DNA from: Lachnospiraceae bacterium
Lineage (GTDB): Bacteria > Bacillota > Clostridia > Lachnospirales > Lachnospiraceae
NCBI GenBank assembly: GCA_017936785.1
Contig: JAGBEV010000056.1
Coordinates: 1-62,303 of the forward strand
Direction: 5' to 3'
Length of the DNA: 62,303 bases
Below are positions 1-11,200 of the stretch, piece by piece. The translations under genes were made by a program, and so were the position numbers. Positions within the stretch are counted from its first letter, which is position 1. Every line of letters starts with the position of its first letter. The notes beneath the pieces are model-generated. The model did not search any database. It was not told the origin of the DNA and was given only the letters and a program-made list of their open reading frames with translations.

Positions 1-2211
1 CTATTCTGTTTGAAATAACTCAATTTCCATCAGTCTGTTTCCTGCTCCATGGAGATAATAAACAATGCCTTTCCCTTTTTCCCATTCGATTATGTAATAG
101 TCTTTTGTCCCTCCCACATAGCTGTTATACCTCTTAAAAGTACAACGATCCTCTTCTGTTTCTACATATGAATAATATCCTAATTCATCCGGCACACGAT
201 CCGTATTTTCCTCACTACAAACTATAAAGCAATTTCCCTTAAACGCCTCTTCATCTGCCTGCAGTTCTTGTAGTATTTTTTTATCCTTCTCAGCTGTATA
301 GCCATCCATGCCTTCAACAAATCTCAGATAGATTTTTTCTCTTGTGACATAATAATATCCCAGATATCTTCTTCCCATCGATATCATTTCCGAAGAATCC
401 TCCACCGGCGGCTGTTCCAATTCTAGTTTATATAAAACACCTGTATTCCCCTCAGCTACTTTTATTATATTCAAATCAATATTTTGATTCAGTTCTTCAT
501 AGCTCAACGGATAAATTATTCCATCGTACTCTACCTGCGTCTGTCCTGATGGAAAAAAATAGTCATTTGATTCTACAAGCGAATCAAACCCTCTATACAA
601 AAATGTACCATCCGACTGCTGATAAAAATAGCGTTTCTCTAATTGCTCATACTGAATCTCATTCCCCGTTTTCTCTTCTCCGGCAACAGAAATGGTTACC
701 GCCACATCCTCATAACTATCCCCATTCATATCTTCTATCCAAAGTTCCGTTATCAGACAATTACTCGGAGATGATACATCAAACTGATATAACAGATTTC
801 CTTCTTGATCTGTCATAAAAAGCAATGGTGCACAAACTCCCATTCCCAAGTTCGTACTCTCACATACCAAGATCTTGACGCTTCCCCATTTCCGCAAGCT
901 GACATCACGGGATAACCTTTCATTAATCTCTGTAATCGCAGTCTCATCTTCTGATACCACATGCTGATAAACGTTATATTTTTCCATGTAATAATTCCCT
1001 GCCTTCAGGGCGACATTTTCTTGGTCTTCCCATTCAATTGCTGCTGTTAAAACATCTTGGTCTTCAAAAGAAATCATTAGCCAGCCCTCTTCCCCATCTT
1101 CATCCTCAAATTTACACCTTGCTACTCCATCAATCAGTTTTCCTTCAAAATATCCCGTCCCAAGATTAACTCTTGATGCCGTATCGGATAACATCGGAAA
1201 ACATTCACTACTTGCCAGTCCTCCAATGCGTATCCTTCCTTTGACCTGATCTTCCGACAGCTGCGTAAAATAAAGCGAAAACTGTATTTCATCAGCATTT
1301 TCATCACTCTCTGCTCTTGAAAACCATTTTTTGTACAAATAATTTTCAACGTCAATCTCTTCGTTCCCTTCCCATTCCTCAGCAAAACTACCGTCCTTAC
1401 TTTGATAAAAAGAGCACAGACCCCGGTTTGTCCAAATTTCTATATCTGTCAGACCATCTTGATTTAAATCATCTAATTTACAATCCTTGATCTGTAATTT
1501 GTTGTCATATCCCAAATTAAACTGATATAAAATATCTTTATTTGAATCGGTTATAAAAATACACGGATATTTCTTTCCGAGCTCTGTCATTTTCCCTGTA
1601 ACTACCCATATATTTCCCCAGTAATCGGAAGTTCCATCCATCTCTTTAGTGGACAAAAAAGAGGTTTCCTGTGCGAGGTTCCAAGGTATAAATGAATATC
1701 GCCCACTAAAATCTGCCCTGTCAAACCAATCTGTTCTGGATATTTCCTTATCAACTATAATTTCTGCCTGGATCAGATTCCCTTGAAAATCCATGTTGAG
1801 TTGCCCAACAAAACCTCTTCCATCATCAAAATCACATTGTGCTGTTTCTCCGTCAACGTATCCCGAAAAGGTCCCCTGATATGCCTGTTCAATCGGTTCA
1901 CTTTCTTTGCCATACAGATAATGATCCCTTTGTACAGTATGTATTCTGGAAAATTTTCCTTCAATTTTATTTTCCTCAATACTTGTGATATAAAAAGAAC
2001 ATATCAAACGTTCATCTACATTTAGAACTTGCTCCATGACCCATATCTTATTAACATACTGTGCATAATCTTTTGACATCTGCTCTAATACCGCTGTTTC
2101 ATCATCAAGCTCTTTAAAAATTTTCTTTTTTTCTATCTTTATACTAAAAAAGACACCTACCAGCAGAACTAAAAAGACAATACAACTTATTGTTATACTT
2201 TTTTTACTCAT
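1..2211 (-). CDS. membrane-anchored extracytoplasmic protein with an internal duplication; candidate Rhs partner
   Basis: A 736-residue protein with one N-terminal membrane segment (about residues 7-23) and a large, probably external, remainder. Two halves resemble each other: each has a beta-rich stretch ending in a Cys-Lys/Asp-Phe pattern, then a WGxxxV segment, then an Asp-rich FG-GAP-like loop (DLNQDGLTDIEIW near 250, EDMNGDSYEDVAV near 500). It lies about 30 bp downstream of the giant Rhs gene, on the same strand, with a GGAGAA ribosome site before the start. Position and topology would suit an immunity protein against the extracellular lysozyme-like Rhs tip, but this is inference. No family is recognised with confidence. 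Confidence 0.75.
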   Translation of the reverse strand: MSKKSITISCIVFLVLLVGVFFSIKIEKKKIFKELDDETAVLEQMSKDYAQYVNKIWVMEQVLNVDERLICSFYITSIEENKIEGKFSRIHTVQRDHYLYGKESEPIEQAYQGTFSGYVDGETAQCDFDDGRGFVGQLNMDFQGNLIQAEIIVDKEISRTDWFDRADFSGRYSFIPWNLAQETSFLSTKEMDGTSDYWGNIWVVTGKMTELGKKYPCIFITDSNKDILYQFNLGYDNKLQIKDCKLDDLNQDGLTDIEIWTNRGLCSFYQSKDGSFAEEWEGNEEIDVENYLYKKWFSRAESDENADEIQFSLYFTQLSEDQVKGRIRIGGLASSECFPMLSDTASRVNLGTGYFEGKLIDGVARCKFEDEDGEEGWLMISFEDQDVLTAAIEWEDQENVALKAGNYYMEKYNVYQHVVSEDETAITEINERLSRDVSLRKWGSVKILVCESTNLGMGVCAPLLFMTDQEGNLLYQFDVSSPSNCLITELWIEDMNGDSYEDVAVTISVAGEEKTGNEIQYEQLEKRYFYQQSDGTFLYRGFDSLVESNDYFFPSGQTQVEYDGIIYPLSYEELNQNIDLNIIKVAEGNTGVLYKLELEQPPVEDSSEMISMGRRYLGYYYVTREKIYLRFVEGMDGYTAEKDKKILQELQADEEAFKGNCFIVCSEENTDRVPDELGYYSYVETEEDRCTFKRYNSYVGGTKDYYIIEWEKGKGIVYYLHGAGNRLMEIELFQTE

Positions 2212-2240
2212 TTATATTCTCCATTATAATCAATTTATTG

Positions 2241-5200
2241 CTAATTGTTATTTTTATATTTTGACATAAGCTGGTCTACATTCCCATTATGAAAATAGTC
2301 CCACCATACTACTGTCCACTCTTCTCTATCGGCATATCCATTATGACTTCTTTCATATGATTGACAAAACTGTAAGGCTAATTCATTCAAATCTTCATTA
2401 GTAGAGTTTATAAATTCATTATATTCTACCGAATACTCCCACGTATCAGATACAATCCATTCTCTATCAACGGAATTTCCTCCTTTATCAGTTCCAGTAC
2501 ATGATGCAATAAAGTATTCTAATTGTAAATTCATGAACTCTTTTGGTGATTGTAATGCTAATATATTTGCTTCTTCCTTACTTTCTATTCCTGTCCATCT
2601 TAAAAACTTATCTTCAGCTAAATCCCATTGAAAAAGACCATACGCATTTCCTTTTTCTATACTTGGATTCATATTAGTCTGTGCTTGTGTTGGATTAAAG
2701 TGACTTTCATTGGATACATTTCCCAACAAAGCGCATATTGCCTGCTCGCTCCACCCTTGATTTATCAAATAATTATAAATATAACCTGCATTTATTATTT
2801 GTTCTTCTATTGACAAAAAATGATTCCCAGAAAGAGGTCTTTGAAAAACTAACCAATCATTTTGACTAATCAATTCTTGTACTTTATTTGAACAATATCC
2901 ATATGTCAAACATCGTTGCACTGCAACTATTCGCGCCCGTACAAGTTCTTCTTGCGAAGAAAAACCACCAATATTACTAATTAATCTTGAATCTGGTTGC
3001 TGAAATAACAATTCAGAATATCTTTCATAACCATTAGTAATCCTTATATTATCCAACAAAGTATTCTCCTTCGGCAGTCCCAGCGCTTCCCTTCTGCTCT
3101 GATACATCGCTCTTGCCGCTGCCGTCGGATTATTTACAGCCGGTTTCGGGCTCTTTCCATTTCCACCGTTCGCAATCCTGATATTGTTCTGGAGGCTGGA
3201 CAGACCTCCCTTCGTCTTTGCATGTCCGCTGGGATCGGCAAACGTCACCGGATTATTCTCTGCATAAGTATACCTGTTCTGGCTTAAGATATCCGTGATC
3301 CTTCCCGCATAGGTGTCCCTGCTTGTGAAGGTTCCCGTCTCCATGCTGTAGTATCTTGCCCTCAGGTATTGTATGCCCAGATTCGTGTGGGTGTATTCTC
3401 CGTTATACCCATAGTTCTCATAGGTATTTTCGGCTTGTGTGGTGCTTCCGGTGCCGTCTGCGGCATTCATGGCATATGCGTTTCTCACACCGCCCACTGC
3501 ATAAGTGTAGCTGGTGCTCTTTCCACCGCTTACAAGGTTTGCCACGCTTCCGGTTCCCGTGTAGTAATAGGTCCCGGTGCCTGCAGTGCTTATGCCTCCT
3601 ATAGTGTTGCCTGCCATCTTGGCGTATTGTGTCATGCTGTAGCTTTCCCGCAGGATGCCATAACTATAGGCAGTAGTACTTGTACCCATGCCGCCGTTTT
3701 CGGCATATTCCATCAGGACCCGGGTATTGGCACAGTTTACATCATTGACGTAACTGACCTGTCTATAGGCATCAGATGCAAGATCTGTAACGGAAGTATC
3801 GGCAAAGATATTTTCGATCAAAGCAAAGGGGCTTCCCACTTCACTGACTGTCCGGGTACATGTCCCTGTCTCTGCCCCATAAGCTTCCTTCGTCCAGAGG
3901 ACGGTGATGCTGTCGGTAAATCCCATCTTCTTATGGAGCCATGACTTAAAGGCTGTGGGTGAGGGCAGGATGATGTCTGCTGTCTGGCAGAGAATGCCGT
4001 ACCAGAAGGCTTTTGCTCCTCTTCCTTCCTGTTCCTCGTTCAGAATAGCGCTGTCTTCCCCGCTATCTTCTCCTTCCGGTTCATGTATGCTTCCTTCGTC
4101 ACTTCCCATCCACAAGGTTTCTGCCGAGTCTGCATCATCCGCCTTCTTCCTCCGGCTGTGCCCTGCGGCTGCACCGTCATCCGCCGTTCCCATACTACCT
4201 CTGCCGGAGATCTTCAGCTCCGGTTCATATTCCATGACAAAAGTCCGGTTGTCCCTGCCGTCATAAAGGGCGGCAAGGAGCAGGGTATCCTGATCCGTCA
4301 CGGCAGTCAGGCGGTTCGATGCATCATAGAGATAGTGGCGTTCGGCGTTTTCCGTTCCCTTCTCCGTGATCAGGTTGCCCGCTTTATCATACTCATAAGC
4401 GGTCACTCCGCCTTCACTGTCGGATGTTTTTATAAGCCTTCCGGCCTCATCATATGTATAGTCCACCGTCAGGGTTTCCCCGCCTTTTTTGCTCTGCATC
4501 TGCAGGCGGTTGCCTGCGGGATCGTAGGCATAGGTGGTGGTAACGGGGCTTTCCCCTTCTTCCTTCAGGACTGCCTGTACCAGCTGGGATTTGCCGTCGT
4601 AGGTATAGTCAGAACTGCTCTCCCAAAGCTTCCCTTCCTTCAGAATCCCGGTTTCTTCCCGGACGATATTGCCCCTGCCGTCGTAGGCATAACCATAGAC
4701 AGACAGGATCTGCCCGTCTCCCGTATTGACAAGTCCCGTGATCCGGCCAAGCTTATCATAGGCTATGACAGTCTCTCCGCCTTCCCGTACCGCTTTGGTC
4801 ATATTGCTGTCTTTGTCATATTCATAGCGGGTGGTCTTTCCTTCCGCCGTTGTGACACTTGTCATACGGTTCAGACTGTCATAGGTATAGGCTACGGTTT
4901 CTCCGTCAGGATAGGTGACTTTTGTCACGTTGCCGTAGACATCATACTCATAGGTCAGCTTCCTGCCGTTTCCGTCTACGGCAGTTAAGAGTCTTCCTGC
5001 TTCATCATAGGTATAGAGGCTTTCCCCGGTCACATCATCCATGCAGGTCAGTCTCCCCATGGCATCATAGGCATAGGAAGCTGTGGATATGGCTTCTCCC
5101 GTATCCTTTCTGACCAGCCGGTTTAGGGCATCATAATCATATTCCGTGGTATTGCCGTTTTCATCCGTGCTTTCTGACAGGTTTCCGGCTTCATCATAGG

Positions 5201-8200
5201 CATACTGTTTCTGATTTCCCAGAGGATCCAGGGTCCTGGTCACATTGCCCGCTTTGTCGTATTCGTAGGAGGTCGTACTGCCGTTGCCGTCGGTGACGGC
5301 AGTCAGGCTGCCTACCGCATCATAGCGGTATGTTACAAGGGAGTCTTCCCCTGCCACGGCAGTCAATCGGTCCCTGCTGTCATAAGCATAAGTATAGCGT
5401 TCCTCTCCGGCAGTATTTTTCTCGGTCAGCCTTCCTTTTGCATCATATGCGTAGGCTGTCGTATTATCCCCCGCATCGGTAAAGGATGTGATATTGCCGA
5501 GGCTGTCATAAGCAAAAGTGCTTTTCGCTCCCATGGGAGAAGTTACTTTTGTGATACGGCTTAAGGCATCATATTCATAAGCAGTCTTTCCTCCCATGGC
5601 ATCCGTGACAGCCGTTACATTACCTAGTGCATCGTATTCATAGGCAGTGACATGCCCCGACTGCGTTTCCTTCACAAGCTGCCCTTCCGTATCGTAGAGG
5701 CTTTTTACCGAAAGTCCTGACGGGGTCTCCTCGCCGGTCACTCTGCCCATGGAATCATACTGATAGGTATAGGACGCACCGTCTGCGTAAGTGATTCCGG
5801 TCACATTGCCGCCTTTGTCATAGGTATAGGCTGTTTTACCGCCAAGGGCATCCGTGATCTGCGTGATGCGGTTTAAAGCATCATAGGCATAAGCCGTGGT
5901 GCTGCCCGAAGCATTCAGGGAAAGCAGGTTGCCCGCCCCATCGTAATCATACTCTGCCGTAATGCCTGTAGGACCCGTTACCCGAGTCACATTTCCCGTC
6001 CGGTCATAAGTATAAGCGTAAGTCCCATCATTAGGAAGAACCATGGCAGTCAGGCGGTTTAAGACATCATAAGTGTATTTGGTCTCGCTGCCGTCGGCTG
6101 CTGTTTCTTTGGTCAGATTGCCTGTGGCATCATAAGTATACTCTGTTTTATTCCCAAGGGCATCTTTTTGGGCAATACATCTGTTCAAGGCATCATAGGT
6201 ATACTCTGTCAGATTGGCTTCGCCTTCCCTGGTGAAAATCAGATTTCCCACACTGTCATAGGCAGCCAGCACCCCGGTACCATCCGCACAGGTTGCGGAG
6301 GTGACACGCCCCAGAGGATCATAGCCATAGACCGTCTCATTGCCCGCCGCATCCGTGACTCCTGTCAGGTTACCGTCCGTATCATAGGTATAGGCGGTAG
6401 ACCGCTGCAGGGAATCGGTTTCGCTGCTTAAGTTTCCTACGCTGTCATAGGCATAGATCCTTTCTCCGCCGTCTGCTGCCTTCTCTTTGATCAGGCGGTT
6501 TTTGGCGTCGTAGGTATAGGATGTACGGCTGCCGAGAGGGTCCGTGACAGATATGATATTTCCCGCAGCATCATAGGAAAGGGTCGTTTTGCCCTGCTCT
6601 GCATCTCTGGCAACTGTCAGTTCGTTTTCTATATTATAAGTATAACTGGTTTTATTGCCGTTTGCATCTGTTTCCGTAAGAATATTTCCATAAATATCAT
6701 AGGTATACTCTGTACTTGCACCTTTTTCATCCGTAGTTTTGGTCAGATTGCCTGCAGAATCATATTCATACAGGCGCGATGCTCCCAGTGCATCTGTGGT
6801 CTGGGTCAGTCTGTCAAAAGCGTCATATTGATAAGTCGTGATTCTGCCAAGGGCATCAGTTTCACTTATCAGTCTGTCGTTCCGGTCATAGATATAGGTC
6901 GTCATGCCGCCCAATGCATCGGTTTCGGATATCAGATTGCCTGCGGAATCATATTCATAGTCCGTGGTTCTGCCAAGGGCATCGGTTGCTGCTGTCAGCC
7001 TGCCCAGGACATCATAAGTATAGGTGGTCTGCCCTCCCAGAGGGTCCGTAACATTTGTCAGATTGCCCAGTTTGTCATAGGCATAAGCCGTCACATAACC
7101 GAGACCGTCCGTAGCTGCCGTGACCCTGTCCAGAGCATCATAGACATAGCGGTATTGTCCGCCATCCGCATTCTGCTGTAGGATCAGGCGGTCATTCAGA
7201 TCATAGGTATAGGTGGTAGTATTTCCTTCGCCGTCGGTCTGTGAAAGTACATTGCCATTACCGTCATAGCTAAAGGAGATGGTACTGCCCAGTGGATTGG
7301 TCTGTGCAATGAGATTGCCTGCACTGTCATAGGTATATTTATAGATCCGTCCCGTAGGTGTAGTCTCCCGGATTATCCGGTCAAAGGCATCATATTCCAT
7401 AGAAATATCCCTGCCGTTTTGATCCGTCATCAGGATACAGTTACCATTGCCGTCATACTGTCGGATTTCGGTGAGTCCGTTAGCATAGACGGTCTTGATC
7501 AGCTGCCCTTTTCTGTCATATTCATAAGCTGCCACTTCTTCTCCTGCACGGGTCACGGATAACACGTTGCCGGCGGCATCATAGGTGTATTCTGTGGCGA
7601 TCCTCTCCGGGTCGGTCACGGTCAGAGGCAGGTCCGTATCAGGATCATAGGTTATGGTCATTTCCCCACCGCCGGGACCTGTGGCAGAAATCAGCCGGTC
7701 CCTGCCGTCATAGGTATAAGTATAGATACCGCCCTGTTTATCGGTCACTTTCACCAGCCGGTCCATCTCGTCATAGGTATTGACCGTCTCGCTGCCGTAG
7801 GGATCCGTCTCGCTGATGCGGTTGCCGTTTGCATCATAGGTATAGGTATAGCAGTTGCCGTCCGCATCGGTAACAGAAAGGATATCAGCACTTCCGTCAT
7901 AGGTATAGGAAGTGCTGTTGCCGTAGGAATCCGTCACAAAGCTTACCAGTCCCATCCGGTCATAGGCAATAGTCTGCGTACTGCCTGCCGGATAGCAGAT
8001 CTTTGTCACTCTGTTTAAGGGATCATAGGTATAGGCAGTGGTATTGCCTGCTCCGTCCGTGGAATCCAGAAGTTCCCCCATGGATCCATAGGTATAAGTT
8101 CCGGTCGTCATCCCGTTTACTTTTTCGCTGGAAAGATAATTGCCGCTGTATGTATAGGTGTGGCGGTTGCCATTCGCATCTGTTTGTTCTACAAGGCGGT

Positions 8201-11200
8201 TCCTGCCGTCATAGGCGAACAGGGTTGTGTTGCTTTCCGCATCCGTGGTTTTTGTCAGATTTCCGGCAGCATCGTATTCTGCCGTTGTGATATTACCCAG
8301 CGCATCGGTATATTCTGTCAGTTTTCCCTGTGCGTTATAGGCATAGGATGTATGAATATTGCCGGCTGTTTTTTCGGTAATATTGCCATTGCCGTCATAG
8401 ACAAATGCAGTTACGACCCCTGTGCGGTCAGTTTCCCTGACAAGATGATTATCCCTGTATTCCCTGGTCTCTTCCGTCCCGTCAGCATAATGAATGGCAG
8501 TGGTACGGCAGAAGTTGTCATATTCATAAATTGTCGTATTTCCTTTTGCATCGGTGGCTGTTGTCTTTCCTGCTTCATATTGCAGGGTAATCTGTCCGCC
8601 CAGTTCATCGATCTGGTTGATGACACGGTCATTTTCATCATAAGTATTTTTAACCACCTGCGTTCCGTTTTCATCATACCATTCCGTCATGCGGTGGCTG
8701 CCGTCATAGACAAACCGTTTTATCCCGCCGCAGGGATCCATAACGGATGACAGATTCTGACTGCTGTCATAACCATAACGGAAGGTTCCGCCGTTTGGCA
8801 TGGTAACAGAAGAAATCAGTCCTTCTGCCGTCGTAGTCACAGCCATGGTAACCCCTTCTCTGGTAATGCCTGTCAGCCTGCCGTCACTGTCACGGTTAAA
8901 AGTCAGGATGCAGCCGTCTTCTCCTTTGATCTGCATGAGATTTCCTGTCTCATTAAAGGAGCAGATGCTTTTATCCTCTCTGGTAATATCATAGCGGTAG
9001 ACGTTGTAAGTCTGTTCACCGTTTGAGAATGTGCCCGTCCGCCCGCCTGTCCTGATCCTCTCCAGGCTCAACTGATATCCCTCGGGCGTCTCATATTCGC
9101 CGTTTCCATCCGGATGGAAATAAAGGCTGCTTCCGTCTTCCCGGTTGTAAACAATCGTCCCGTCGGAAAGTGCACTGATGCTCTCATCAAACAGGGAAGT
9201 AAATCCCCGTCCGAAGCTACCCAGACGACCAGCGTTCAATCCGTTGTAGGAACGCTGCAGAGCAAAGATACCGAAGCTGTCCGTATAGGAAAAATCCTCC
9301 TGTGCAAGATAAAAATTGCCTGTATTCAGATTGACAGGCTCAAAGCCATATTCACAGTGCAATGCCCTGCCAAGCAGTGCGCTGTCGATCTCGGCTTTCT
9401 CTTCATCCGTCAGGTCTGCCGGCTGATATGGGGTATTTTTGTTTCTCTGGGGATTACGGATAAACAGGGTATTATTTTCCACCAACAGGGTGTCTGCCGC
9501 CTTATTGTCAAATAGCAGGGTAGAAAGGGGTACACCATAGTAATCAGCAATCTTTTGCATGGTATCGTATCTGCTTACCTGATAGATAAGGAATTCATCG
9601 CTGACTGCCACCTTTCCCAGTCTTTCCATGGTGGATGCCTGTGCTTTTATGGTATATATGGTATTTTTATCATATTCCGTAAAAGCATAGGCAGTCTGCC
9701 AGTTGGACAGGCTGTCCTGATAACGCAGTGTCCCTGCCGGAAACAGGCTTTGGAAGGAACTGCTGTCGGGATAGAGTTTTTCATTTCCGGTGTACATGAT
9801 TCCGCTGTAGTTTTTGGCAGAATCTGACAGTGCATAATTCACATAGACCCCGGGGGTGGCAACGCCATCTGCAAAGACACCATAGCACTGCATCTTTCCG
9901 TCTGTGGCAGTCAGCGTCATGGGACGGAGATTGACGGTAGTATCATCCATAGAATAGTCAAAGGGCACATCGCCTGCAGGCTGCCAGACAATTTCCAGAT
10001 GCGGGGTCAGTGAGCTGTCGGGATAGTTTTCGGAAGCAAATATGGCTCCGGGAAGAGTCTCATTATCTGAGATCAGCACAAGACCATGGCTTTTGTAATT
10101 GGATCTGACCCATCCATTCACAGAATCCCTCACATCAAAGCTATGCCAGCCCTCTCCTGCTGATCTGATACTATCCTCTCCTGCCGCATAGCGGTCTATG
10201 GTAATGGTATTGTCCCATGTCTGATTTGCAGAAGGCAACGCATTATCCAATCGGTAACAGCCGATATTAAATCCGCCCGCATTATTTGTCTGATAGATAT
10301 TCAACTGGGCAGAAAGGATTTCCACACCTTTTTCCGGGTAGGGAAAAGCTATGGATTCATAAAAATAGTCCGTAATAATATAGCTTCTGGCTTTTCCGAT
10401 ATCTCCAAAAAATCCTGCGTGGCTGTATGCCTGCCCCCTCATGGATCCGGCCAGACTGGAGATGGTATAATTGACGATCTCATTTTTGATCACAATCATA
10501 CTTGGATCGATCCTGACAGGATAGACTCTGGATGATTCTCCCAGCCATGCCGGGTCCGCAGTCAGGACAATCTCATATTCCTCTTCTTTTTCCACAAGCT
10601 TCAGCATAATGGCATCCGAATATGCTCCTGCGGCATCCTCCATCCGGGGTGCACTGATGACCATGACCGGATCTGTATCCACATCATTTCCACTGACTGC
10701 ATCTTCATTTTCTCCGTACAGGCAGATACAGCCGCCTTCAAGCTCTGCCCGGATTCCATCCTTTGCCAAATGATACGTGAAGCTGTTTCGCTCCTGCGGT
10801 GCGCTCAGTATGATATCCTGTTTCAAGCCACTGGGCTGTACGATATACTGGATATCTACGTTTTCATAGACGTCATTATACCGGATGGCATTGCCCGAAA
10901 CCGCCTCTTTTGTATAATCTCCGTCCTGAGGACGCAGTACGGCTTCCGTTTCTTTTATTCCGACTGTGACAGCCTTATCCTCATTTCCTCCTGCAGGCAG
11001 CGAGACTTCCATGTCATTTTCCTTATTGACATAGATTTCGCCGTCCACACTGTTTTCCGAGATCAGGGTATTGTCAATGAGTTTTTCCTCTGTTCCGTCC
11101 ATATAGGTATTGGAATAGGAAGTAAAAACTGTCTTATAGGTTCCGTCCGGAAGTTCATAGGTTTTGTAGTTTCTGCCTGTCTCTACCAGAATCCCACAAA

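Noticed and set aside
3369-4988. Long open frames on the plus strand opposite the Rhs gene (up to 301 codons)
   Set aside because: They are reflections of the repeated YD codons in the antisense frame, lack ribosome sites and carry repeat-driven composition.
4250-9000. Regular repeats resembling a CRISPR or other tandem array
   Set aside because: They encode the YD peptide repeats in one continuous reading frame with diverged copies; there are no identical direct repeats with unique spacers and no cas genes.
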